Shown here one piece after another: positions 45,286-55,519 of a DNA stretch of 64,000 nt; position 1 is the first letter of the stretch; each line of letters starts with the position of its first letter. The position numbers and the translations under genes were made by a program. The notes beneath the pieces were generated by a model. That model was not told the origin of the DNA and did no database searches. It worked only from the letters and a program-made list of their open reading frames with translations. Origin of the DNA: Aedes albopictus (lineage: Eukaryota; Arthropoda; Insecta; Diptera; Culicidae); assembly GCF_035046485.1 (NCBI RefSeq), contig NC_085138.1, forward strand, positions 425,989,265-426,053,264. Reading direction: 5' to 3'.

Positions 45286-45503
45286 CGAGGGACATTCCGA
45301 CACCCGGGACAGGACCAGATTGTGTTGATCGGTTCCACATGTCCACTATCAGACACACATTATCCAGTTGGACATTTTTGCTGAAGACACCAACATTGTA
45401 TCTAGCAATGCATGTAAACCATAATTGAAAGCGTATGCCGTGTACTGAGTACACGACGCGACCGCTCGTGTAACTTTTTTTGATGCGAATGATGGAGGGT
45501 TAA

Positions 45504-45911
45504 GTAATCCATGGTGCAAATGCTGATTTAATATCAAAAGAGATTTCTGAAAATCCATGCACAAATTTCCTTAAAATCCATGCAAAATTCGATTAATTTT
45601 TTTTTTTTTCAATTCTACCTATTCGAATTTCTGAAAGATTTTTTGCAAGATAAACTGATGAAAATTTTCTAATGTTTTCTAGGATTTTTGAAAAAAAAAT
45701 CAATGAAAGCAAATTCCTTATGTGGTTTCTAAAAAAACTGTGCATAAATTTCCCAAGGAGTTCCTGTATCAATTTGTGAAGAAGTTTTTTGGAAGATTTT
45801 TTGATAAAAACTTGGGATTTTTCACATTAATTTTGTATACAGATACAGATTTTTGAAAATTGTGATACAGATGTTGCATAAAATCATCTGGCATACCTGT
45901 AATACACGGCT
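45504..45911 (+). repeat. GGAATT-type repeat tail and AT-rich sequence
   Basis: Continuation of the forward block at 40329-41091 to about 45800, then AT-rich sequence leading to the next element. No gene. Confidence 0.5.
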
Positions 45912-46173
45912 TTAGGACATTTGGTCGAATGACATTTGGTCGAATGACGTTTGGTCGAATGACATTTGGTCGAAAGTATGTTTGGTCGAAAGGACATTTG
46001 GTCGAATGGACATTTGGTCGAAACCCATTTTGTGGAAGAAGAAACATATGACATTTAGTCGAATGGTCAATTTGTCGAATGGACATTTCGTCGAAAGGCG
46101 CTAACCGATGAAAAGAGATTTAAGTGGAAAAATATTCTAGATTTGGGTATCTGAATTTATGTGTTACTGAACT

Positions 46174-46344
46174 TACCCAAGCAACACACATGTTATATAT
46201 TAGTTACGGCAGCGCAAGTTTTGGTTGTATAGAAGTTTATTTGACGTTATTCCAACATAATGTTAGAATTACGTAAAATTAACTTCTATACAACTAAAAC
46301 TTGCGCTGTCGTAACTCTTATATAACGAGTGTGTTGCTTGGGTA
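46174..46344. mobile_element. 167-bp palindromic MITE with CCCAAGCAACACAC ends
   Basis: CCCAAGCAACACAC at 46176 and GTGTGTTGCTTGGG ending at 46342 are perfect inverted repeats flanked by TA. The arms continue inward: ACGGCAGCGCAAGTTTTGGT pairs with the complement of ACTAAAACTTGCGCTGTCGT, and TGTATAGAAGTT with AACTTCTATACA, so almost the whole element folds. Non-coding. Confidence 0.9.
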
Positions 46345-46589
46345 TTTGGTTGAAAGTATGTTTGGACGAAAAATATGTTTTCACCGAAAAAAATCAACAA
46401 ATCTCGAAACATAAAATTCAACGGTGACGAAAAACCCCACAAAGAATATACGTTAAGTTGTATAGCAATTTAATCATGTTAATAATATCAAACATTAAAC
46501 AGCAAATATTTCATTCAAGGGTGTTTATTATTAAGGTAACTTAATTTGCAATGTAGTTTTCGTTGGCATTGGTGAAGTAGTTGATTTTC

Positions 46590-48060
46590 CATCGAAGATT
46601 TCTCCTTATCTTTAATATTGGCTCTTCTTCCAAGTTTCATAATTTCACTGCGTTTTTGTGTAGCACATACTGGCTTTTCCATCATAGGTTTCTCCTTCTT
46701 TTCAACATATGCTGTTCTTTCAAATTTGTTATTTGTGCTGAAAGTGGACATTATGGTTGTGATTTTTTTTGTTGATGATTTTTCCTTCTTTTGAACATAG
46801 GCTATTCTTTCAAATTTCGCATTTGTACTATGTTTAAATGTTATGGCTGCTGTCTTTTTCTCATACTGAAAATATATTTTGTTTCATTGTACGAAATCAC
46901 TCGTCATGTTTACAAATGCCATTCGTTGTTTTCTGCAACGAAAAGCTTCGTAATGTGAATGAGTTCTTTTCGTACAAAATTGCTCCGACACATTTTTCTG
47001 TCTCTTTTTTTTTTTGTCGGAATGACATTAAACATGCTTAAAAAAATACCACACGTTCGTCCACTTGGATACCACAGGCTTCGAATCACGTATCTTCTGA
47101 TTGATACCTACCAGTGCTAACCACCCATCTGTGGGCGCTTGTTGAAACCATCCAAAAACAACCAGAACGCTTTCCACTTTGGTTCTGTTCATAAATAACC
47201 TTCACTTCCAACCGAGAGCACATTTCCTTTCCTCTTCTCGCACACGCACCGTCATATGCTCATGAAAACAGGTTGCTTTGTTTTCTCTGCGATCCAACCA
47301 AGCGTTAGTGAGGACTGCAAAACTTTGTTGCATTCTACGAAGCAAAATTTTCTTTTTACGCATGATTAGTAAAAAACGTATGACATTTGTATGTTTTGTT
47401 TTATTCTACACAGCTGGAGCTAAAATCTACGAATGAGCAAGTTGACCGCGTGTCTGATTCGTGATTTCGTACATGATACTACTCCATTTGTATTGTTTCA
47501 GCATGGTGGTACGAATGGACCGTACATTATACGCAAATTGCTTTCAATTTACGAAAACTAGTTTTACGAAACATATTCGTTGAGGTTTTACGAAAGAATA
47601 TTCTGAGTGCATGTATTTTTCCTTCTTTAAAACATAGGCTATTCTTTCACGTTTATTAACCCTCCTAGGATGTTCGGTTTTTCGCACCACGTTGGCGTAA
47701 TGCACGTTCAGCGTGCCTGTTTGGATCATATTGACCCCAACATCGTTTTCCTGTACGCTGTACAAACTGCTGAATGTTTCATAAGAATTTTTTCCTTTTG
47801 AACACAAGCTGTTCTTCATTAGCTGATGCCTCTTTTTTTTAGATATTTTTCCTTCTTTCAAACATAGGCTGGTCTTTCAAGTTTACTCATTTCATTGCGT
47901 CATGTATCAACTGCTGATTTTTTTCATCAGTGGTTATACCTTCTGGGGTTTTGTTCAAGTTTCCTGATTTTATGTACTATGTTCATATGTTGAAGATGCA
48001 GATTTTTCATCTGATATTTTTCCTTCTTTTAAACATAGGCTGTTCTTTCATGTAGTGTTG
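46590..48060 (-). repeat. Dispersed internal ~30-bp repeat, complement orientation
   Basis: Seven copies of a word like TTTTTCCTTCTTTTAAACAT followed by AGGCTGTTCTTTCA begin near 46590 (diverged), 46690, 46775, 47611, 47795, 47843 and 48015. It is the reverse complement of the word repeated in the element at 31184-33044. Confidence 0.75.
47047..47145 (-). mobile_element. tRNA-like SINE segment (fifth type)
   Basis: On the minus strand there is GGGTGGTTAGCACTGG, which resembles a tRNA A-box, and a B-box-like GTGATTCGAAGCC about 45 bases downstream. A T-run on that strand follows at 47040-47046. A tRNA-derived SINE is the best fit. Confidence 0.5.
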
Positions 48061-48782
48061 CACTTGAACTGAACACGAGTCGAAAATATTTAATATAAAT
48101 GCTTTCAATGTTTTGATTGAAACGCAGTAGAAATTAAACTTGCGTGTCAGAGCTCAAGACCGCCCGTTCAGATACCGATTCAGCTCCGAACTCATATGTG
48201 CTTACTCTAACGATATGTTATGCGAATAAACTGGTCCGGTCACCCGGAGTTTCAGCAAATCCGTCAATACATTGTGGGGTTGAGAGGGGATGAGGTGTAA
48301 GAAAATGTTATTGATAGCCATGACTTTTTGAGATTTTTTTTCTGGAATAGCCCACCAATGGACTGATGACAAGACTGATTGGTTTATTGGTTTATGATCT
48401 TGATGGTTATTGTAGCTGACATGCCGAACATATTCCTGAAAATCCGGATTTTCCGAAAACCACGGTAATCAGACCGGTTCACTCGGATAAGCTCCCAATA
48501 AAACATAAGTTTCTGAATCGAATCCCAAGATTATTCAAATCTTTGAAAAATGGCAGATATATAACCATTTCAGTTTTGAGGATACCAGGGTATCATGCGT
48601 TCCAACTGAAGAATTTTCAAATATGTCTGATCGCAGCGTGCCGAGTTTAAACTTGAACGCGTCACTTTTTTCATGTTATCCTATTATGGTAGTATCATGC
48701 ACTGCAAGCAAGTATCATCATTCGGGTATCGCTAGGTGTATTTTCGGACATTCTCACTTACGAAGTAAATAGGTACTGCTGA

Positions 48783-49041
48783 TTTGCATTATTAGAATAA
48801 CTAGCCACAGAAGTTCAATGTCGTGACTGTTCGTGTGACTAACATCTAGTTTGCCACGTCCGTACAGCGTCAGTAGCGGTACTAGAAGTGTCAAATAAAT
48901 TTTGCTTACCAAAACAAAAGTTCCTCTACAAGATGGACACTTTTAAAAAGTCTATTATTACAATTAAATTTATTAAAATAATTAAATATGAAAAGTGACT
49001 ACAGCGCCATTGGAGTTCTAGTGTATTTCTATTTTTGCATT
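48783..49041. mobile_element. 243-bp hAT-like MITE, copy 1, 8-bp duplication
   Basis: TTTGCATT is duplicated at 48783-48790 and 49034-49041. The 243-bp element begins ATTAGAATAACTAG and ends CTAGTGTATTTCTATT, an imperfect inverted repeat. A same-length copy lies at 63675-63917. The internal GTCAGTAGCGGTACTAGAAG and ATGAAAAGTGACTACAGCGC are present in both. It is inserted at the edge of the LINE fragment. Confidence 0.85.
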
Positions 49042-49500
49042 GCTCTAGCAGCGAATGCCACAAGCCGCAGAGCAATATTGTTGGTAACGAGATGATAGTT
49101 TTCCAATGACAGGTTCAACAAGTTTTTTTCCGTTGATCTGCGAATAGTAGCCCCATTAACGTCGGCATTCTGCAGTTCACGAGCCAGGTGCGCAAGACGT
49201 GTGGGTTGAATTAAAGTTCTCACGTTCCAAGATTTGATTTTCCAATCGTTATCCGTAAATCGTTGCCTGGTCTGTTGCCGTTAAATCAATCCGTTTTCTC
49301 TAGTTTTGCATTTTTTCTGGTAGGTGACGGTTTAAAACAGGCTTCCTTACCGGGGCTGCTCTGCCTACATGGCGCTCAAGGGGCTACCACCTAGGGTACG
49401 CACCTCCCTATTGAGTATTCGGAACGTACCTACTCAAGCTGAAGTCGGAAATACAACAGTGTGCGAACTGCCCTACCTGCTAAGCACATAACTCTTATCT
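49029..49500 (-). pseudogene. LINE 5' region and APE-type endonuclease remnant
   Basis: On the minus strand, 49225-49040 reads SWNVRTLIQPTRLAHLAREL at the start, which matches the N-terminal phrase of LINE endonucleases (GTWNVRTL...KL..L..E). It then jumps to NYHLVTNNIALRLVAFAA, which corresponds to the TNDNGLRLVDFA region more than 100 residues later. The catalytic middle of the endonuclease is therefore deleted, and the reverse transcriptase is absent. Upstream (49240-49500) is GC-richer sequence consistent with the element's 5' untranslated region. RTE-like or another APE-type clade; inactive. Confidence 0.6.
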
Positions 49501-49734
49501 AGCGGTTTTTGTCATCGGCTGGTCTAGTGTCTTTTCATCAGTTAGTGCCTTTCGACCAGATGTCCATTCGACGAATTGTCCGTTCGACTAAATGTCATAT
49601 GTTTCCTACTCCATAATATGGGTTTCGACCAAATGTCCATTCGACCAAACGTCCGTTCGACCAAATGTACTTTCGACCAAATGTCATTCGACCAAACGTC
49701 ATTCGACCAAATGTCATTCGACGAAATGTCATAG

Positions 49735-50984
49735 ATTCAAATTTTCCTCCGTTGAGAAAAAATAAAAAAAAAACCGGAAAAACTAGGCTCGAACTCGCGG
49801 AAAATTTTCGAAAAAATATTCTTGAGAAGGTGATTTTTCGCTGAAATTTTTGGAATGCACTTTTTTCCTGAGTTATGGTCAACATAACATCCTCTTCCGT
49901 TCGGTTTTTGTGATGTTTTTTTTTGTACGTCATTGTATTTTGGTCAATAAATGCATTCAAAAAAAAAAAGTTTTATCACTTTCCAACATATCACGTGATT
50001 TTATTTTTTATTCGTGATATAATTGAAAAAGCACTGTAGTCCAAGTTCTAAATTTTTCACTTCAAAATCCAAAAAAATATAAATTTTCTGTGGAATTCAT
50101 GGAATCTGGGGTCCACACTCTGTTGCTGCGTCAATGAATTTATATTGGAGAAATCCTACCCAATTCTAATTAAGTTTTAAAAGCACTACAATATCTACTT
50201 TCTGGAGAATTCCTCAAGTAATGTCAGCTTAATTTCCAAACTCTTAACTCTCTAATGCAAAATTTCTCAAACTTTGTTTCACGACCGCTCAACCTCTTGT
50301 AGGCACGCATCTATGAAAAAGTGGGGTGACGACGACCTGGTTGGCTACGCGAGCCAAGTTTGAGAACCAATGCCCGAACACCAAACATCTCCTTAAGGCG
50401 GGGTATAGTTTGAACATTTTTGTATTTGTTTTATTCTGGAAAATACAAACTATTAGAGTAAAAGTACTAATAGTGGTGCTATTAGTACCTCCTTGTAGTA
50501 AAATAATTGAATAAAATTGATAATACCACAAAATAAAAAGTCTCAAAACGTTAATCGGTAGTTTTCCACTTAAATTTGCTAGGAAAAATGTTAAAACCAT
50601 TGTTTATTTCAGTTTGGTTCCTATTATGAAGGTAAAATTTAACATTTGTTCCTATAGTGAATTCTTATGGGACCCACCACTATAGGAACACTACCACCAC
50701 TATATGTGCAAAGGAGCAAAAAAATTAAGGAAATGAATTGTTTAAAATAGGTTTTTCGGCAAATCCTGAACAAAAAATTGAATTAATGTTATTAATAAGA
50801 TTTGATGCATCTATAAAAAATGTCATTTGCAAGCTTTTTGGTCAAAATAGTGCTAAATTGTCACAATCACCACTATTGGTACTACCTCCACTAAGGGAGC
50901 TTTAACCCTATATTTTTGGCTGATAGTTTGGAGTTTTGGATGCATGTCTCGAAATGGTTTTCAGTTTTTTTAGCGAATGTGCGT
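49735..50984. other. AT-rich sequence with possible short hAT-like repeat
   Basis: 50264-50375 has ends TTTCTCAAACTTTG and CCAAGTTTGAGAACC in inverted orientation, a phrase known from hAT-type MITE ends (TTCTCAAACTTT); a target duplication is not clear. The rest, including 50630-50900 with repeated CACTAT(A)GGAAC-like phrases, has no recognised element or gene. Confidence 0.4.
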
Positions 50985-51439
50985 ATTTTTTTGCCTTTCT
51001 CGTACACTAAGTGTACTGGAAAGGCTATATGTTCACTCCAAAAATGACTTTTTGTTAGAAGGCCCGGAGGGTCGAGTCACATATACCAATCAACTCAGCT
51101 CGACGAATTGAGGTGATGTCTGTGTGTGTGTATGTATGTGTGTGTGTGTGTATGTGTGTGTGTGAGTATGTGTGTGTACAAAATAAACTCACATCACTTT
51201 TTGACAGTAAACCTCAACCGATTTTAATGACCGACGGTTCATTCGACGCGGAATCTGGTCCCATTGTTTCCTATTGAAAATGGTTCGGATCGGTTCAGCC
51301 GTTCCGGAGTTATGGCCATTTAGGTGTTCCGGATCGGTACCCCAGGAAGGGGCCGGATATGAAAATGCTACAAAACCATGCATGCGACATATCAGACCAC
51401 GGCTATTTCGATAACCTGACGAACGGTAAGCAGGAAAAT

Positions 51440-53400
51440 ACTCTCAGTCAATATCTGAACCAGTAGTATTCCGGAATCGGTTCCGGATGTCCCGCCGGAA
51501 GTGGCAAAATATAAAAGTGAGCCAAATCCATGCATGCGATACATCAAATAGCGGCTTTTTCGATAACCTGATGAACAGTGAGCAGGAAAATAGCCTTTGA
51601 CCCAGCAGAGACTACCGGTAGTGTTCCGGAACCGGTTCCGGGTGCCCCGCCGGAGGTGGCCAAATATAAAATTGAACCAAACCTATGCATGCGACACATC
51701 AAATCGCGTCTCTATAGATAACCTGATGAACGGTTAGCAATAAAATGGAATCAGACTATATTTAGGAAAACCAGTAGTATTCCAGAACCGGTTCCATGTG
51801 TCCTGCCGGAAGTGATCAAATGTAGATGGGAACCAAAACCATGCATGCGACACATTAAATAGCAGCTTTTTCGATAACCTGACGAACGATAAGCAGGAAA
51901 ATAGCCTTTATTCACAGCAGAAACTAACGGTAGTGTTCCGGAAGCGGCTCCGGTTGCCCCGCCGGAAGTGGTCAATTATAAAAGTGACCAAACCCTTGAC
52001 CAAATCCATGCATGCGACACATCAAACAGCGGCTTTTTCAATAACCTGGTGAACAGTAAGCAGGAAAATAGCCTAAGATCACAGCGGAGACTACCGGTAG
52101 TGCTCTAGAACAGGCCTGCCCAACCTTTAACGATCGCGGGCCATATTTTACACTCCACATCAGTTGACGGGCCAGAATTGAAATTTTATAATCCATACGT
52201 TTTCTTGAAACTTTTCTGAGCATTTCTTGCCAAGGCTATGGCTAATTCCTATAAATCCAAATTCGTTCAAATTCTGGAATAATTTTGGAGTTGGTGACGA
52301 TATTGTAAAACATTGTCTTCATAAACGAAGATTCGTATTTTTTGTGTTGTCCCAGAACTTGCCGGAATTTTGAGATTATAGCCACATAAATAAAATCTCA
52401 AAAATACACAAGAATTGTTATTGAATCTTCTATGAATTTTAAATTTTTTTTCCTTCCGCTGTTGGAGAAAATTAAGCCATTGCGCACAATAAACTGAAGT
52501 TTTGAACCGAAATTCTGAAAATGAGTAGAATTACTCTGAGGTAACGCCGACATGTTTGTTTTAAATTGCAGTGTGCAATGTCAGTCAGAATTCTGAAAAT
52601 TTTTCAAACATTTCAAAGTTCATTGTGAAAATTTGAGGCCTCTTCTGGCCGAAATTCTTAAAGAACTCAAAATAACTGATTGAAAATCTTTGAAAATTTA
52701 CCTAAAAATATATGTCAAATTTGTTTTGAAAATATAATTCATTGGAAAAAGGGAAACATTCAAAATAATTGCTCCACCGGCCAAAAGTCATAACTTTTCT
52801 TCATTCGTGCCGCGGGCCGCATGAAATGTCCTCGCGGGCCGGATGCGGCCCGCGGGCCGTACGTTGGGCAGCCCTGCTCTAGAATCAGTTCCGGATGTCC
52901 CGCCGGAAGTGGTCAAATGTAAAAGTAAACCAAATCCAGGCATACAACACATCAAATCGCGGCTCTTTAGATAACCTGATGAAGGGTTAGCAAGAAAATG
53001 GTTTCAGACCATATTTGAGACAACCAGTAGTATTCCGGAACCGGTTCCAGGTGTCTTGCTGGAAGTGGTCAAATGCATATAGGAGCCAAACCCATGCATG
53101 CGATATATCAAACCACGGCTTTTTCGATAACCTGATGAACGGTTTACAAAAAAAAATAGACTTAGATCACATTAGAGACTACCGGTAGAACCCGTTTTGT
53201 ATGTCCCACCAGAATGACCAAAATGTAAAATGTAATCCATGCATCCACATCAATTTTCGGCTTTTCAGAAAACCTATTGAACAGTTAGCAAGAAACTAGT
53301 CTCAGACCATATTTGAGACAATAGGTACAGTCTTGGAACCGGTTCCGGGTATCTCACAGAAAGTGGTAAAAACAGTTAAAATAATCGATGCAAGCGATAA
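51440..53400. repeat. 152-156-bp tandem array of copy B
   Basis: The marker CGGTTCC recurs at about 51478, 51633 and 51789, spaced 155-156 bp; after removal of the hAT-like insertion at 52111-52876 the array continues to about 53400 with increasing divergence. Units share ATGCATGCGACACATCAAA and CGATAACCTGATGAAC with copies A and C. Confidence 0.8.
52103..52884. mobile_element. 766-bp hAT-like element with perfect 8-bp duplication
   Basis: CTCTAGAA is duplicated at 52103-52110 and 52877-52884. Ends are CAGGCCTGCCCAAC and GTTGGGCAGCCCTG (13 of 14 paired), and both subterminal regions carry GCGGGCC motifs typical of Tip100-like hAT elements. The interior has no transposase frame, so it is an internally deleted, non-autonomous copy. 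Removing it restores a 152-bp unit (GTAGTGCTCTAGAATCAGTT). Confidence 0.9.
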
Positions 53401-53706
53401 ATATGTGTAAGAGAAAAAAATCTTCACAAAACTGATGCAGGCTCATCAAATCACACCTTCTCATATTACTGAGGTGGAAATATACAGTAGAATGGGGGTT
53501 GCATGAGAAAATTGAAATTCAATCGCATCAACCTCGAGCAAAGTTTTTGAATCCCGTTTTGCGTCTAAATTTTGTACGAAAAATTTTACTTGCTTCCATT
53601 TTTTGGTCAATTTTTTTTTGAATCTAGTAAGCAATGATAATAAAATATAGCCTGAAGTGTGCAGGACAAAGTTTATCGAAGACTGTAAAGTGATTTTTGG
53701 TTGTGA

Positions 53707-53746
53707 AATAAATTATATTTTTAAGTAATAAATTATATTTTTAAGT
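53707..53746. repeat. 20-bp tandem duplication
   Basis: The unit AATAAATTATATTTTTAAGT occurs twice head to tail in the unique tail of copy B; a recent slippage event. Confidence 0.85.
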
Positions 53747-54499
53747 AATAACCGTGTTGGTATTGATGGGTCTCCAGTAATAGTAAAGGTGGTCACACAG
53801 TCAACTAAGAGGTCTGATATTTTTCAGCTTTGCCTATAAATTGAACATAACACCGGAAATATGTGCCATCTGTAAGTTTTCCAACTCGACGGTGGCTTGG
53901 ATAAAATTCTTGCTTTTATAAATAAAGTATTCACAGGATTCAGGATGCTTACGTCGACGGAAAGATCGTGAGTACATATTCGACGAGAAAGGCAGTATCA
54001 CCACTAGGTGGATTAATCCGGGTTTTTTTTTTTATTATTGAAAAATTGATGTTTTAGTCACCGTTCAGATGTCATTCCTTGATAAGTAGTAAGTTACAAA
54101 AATTTATATGTTTTTGCCTTTCTCGTACACTAAGTGTACCGGAAAGGCTATATGTTCACTTTAAAAATGACTTTTTGATAGAAGGCCCGGAGGGTCAAGT
54201 CACATATACCAATCAACTCAGCTCGACGAATTGAGGTGATGTCTGTGTGTGTGTATGTGTGTGTGTGTATGTGTGTATGTGTGTGCGTATGTGTGTGTGT
54301 GGACAAAAAAACTCACATCACTTTTTGGCAGTAAACCTCAACCGATTTTAATGACCGACGGTTCATTCGACGGGGAATATGGTCCCATTGTTTCCTATTG
54401 AAAATGGTTCGGATCGGTCCAGCCGTTCCGGAGAAATGGCCATTTAGGTGTTCCGGAACGGTACCCCAATAAGCGGCCAGATATGAAAATGCAACAAAC

Positions 54500-55500
54500 C
54501 CATGCATGCGACAAATCAAACCACGGCATTTTCGATAACCTGATGAGCGGTAAGCAGGAAAATTGTCTCTGACCATTTCTGAACCTTTAATGTTCCGGAA
54601 CCGGTTCCGGACATCCCGCCGGAAGTGGCCAAGTATAAAAGTGAAACAAACACATGCATGCGACACATCAAACCACGGCATTTTCGGTAATCTGATGAAC
54701 GGTAAGCAGGAAAATTGTCTCAGACCATATCTGAACTGGTAGTGTTCCGGAACCGGTTTCGAACGTCCCGCCGGAAGTGGCCAAATATAAAAGTGAATCA
54801 AACCCATGCATGCGACACATCAAACCACGGAATTTTCGATAATCTAATGAGCGGTAAGCAGGAAAATAGTTTCAGACTATATCTGAACCGGTAGTGTTCC
54901 GGAACCGGTTCTGTGTGTCCCGCCGGAAGAGGCCAAATATAAAAGTGATTCAAACTCATGCATGCGACACATCAAACCACGGAATTTTCGATAACCTGAT
55001 GAACAATAAGCAGGAAAATAGTCTCAGACCATATCTGAACCGGTAATGTTCCGGAACCGGATCCAAGTATCCTGCCGAAATGGTCAAATCTTAAAGTGAA
55101 CCAAACCCATACATGCGTCACATCAAAGAGCGGCTTTTTCGATTACCTAATGAACGGCCAGCAAATATTTCGGAATCGGTTTTGAGTGGCCGGAAGTGGT
55201 CATATGTAAAAGTGATGCAAATCCAGGCATGTGACACATCAAGTCGTAGCTTTTACGATAACCTGATGAATGGTTAGCAAGATATTAGCCTTAGATCACA
55301 TTAGAAACAACTGGTAGTGTTCCAAAACCGGTTCCGAGTGTCCCGCCGGAATTGTCATACTATGCATGCGACACATCATTTTGCAGCGTTTTTGGTAACC
55401 GGATGAACAGTTAACAAGAAAATAGTGTCAGACCATATTTGGTACAACCGGTAGTTACCCGGAACTGAATCCGGGTAGTAAAATGTAAATTTTTACCTAA
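54500..55500. repeat. 152-bp tandem array of copy C
   Basis: The marker CCGG core falls at 54601, 54753, 54905 and 55057, exactly 152 bp apart: the best-preserved run of this repeat. The minus-strand frame 54313-54807 is its read-through. Later units are degraded. Confidence 0.9.
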
Positions 55501-55519
55501 CTAATGGATGTGGTACCGT

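Larger units (their letters stand above)
41092..45503. mobile_element. piggyBac-like element carrying a 152-bp inverted satellite
   Basis: TTAA at 41092-41095 and 45500-45503 flank ends CCCACCATCAGTCGC and, reversed, CCCTCCATCATTCGC (13 of 15 matching). TTAA targets and CCC tips are typical of piggyBac. Inside each end is a 15-bp near-palindrome GTGTACTSAGTACAC (41115, 41297, 45440). Inverted subterminal stretches of about 190 bp follow: ATACAATGTTGGTGTCTTCG near 41379 against its complement near 45381. The whole interior between them is a satellite array. There is no transposase, so this is a non-autonomous shell. The frames of 83-134 codons are satellite read-through. Confidence 0.85.
45912..49734. 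mobile_element. Composite element with TTTGGTCGAATG-array terminal inverted repeats
   Basis: About 205 bp at each end are colinear reverse complements. The left end has ten decamers (TTTGGTCGAA and variants such as TTTAGTCGAA, TTTCGTCGAA) interleaved with GGACAT or TGACAT, an interruption around AACCCATTTTGTGG, an ACATATGACATTTAGTCG phrase, and GGCGCTAACCGATGAAAAGA. 49520-49734 has the same order on the other strand. TA next to both tips may be the target duplication. The interior holds seven ~30-bp repeats, a small palindromic MITE, a SINE-like segment, a LINE fragment and a 243-bp hAT-like element. No transposase frame is recognised. Confidence 0.8.
50985..54033 (+). mobile_element. Hairpin-ended composite repeat, copy B
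   Basis: Same plan as copy A: left hairpin GCCTTTCTCGTACACTAAGT / GTACTGGAAAGGC, leader, (TG)n at 51118-51178, 152-156-bp tandem array, unique tail, then GACGAGAAAGGC and the ATCACCACTAGGTGGAT hairpin, TAATCCGGG and a T-run. It is flanked on both sides by T-runs. An hAT-like element is inserted in its array. Non-coding. Confidence 0.8.

Noticed and set aside
54313..54807. 164-codon minus-strand frame
   Set aside because: Satellite and leader read-through of copy C; no domain and the same sequence is broken in copies A and B.
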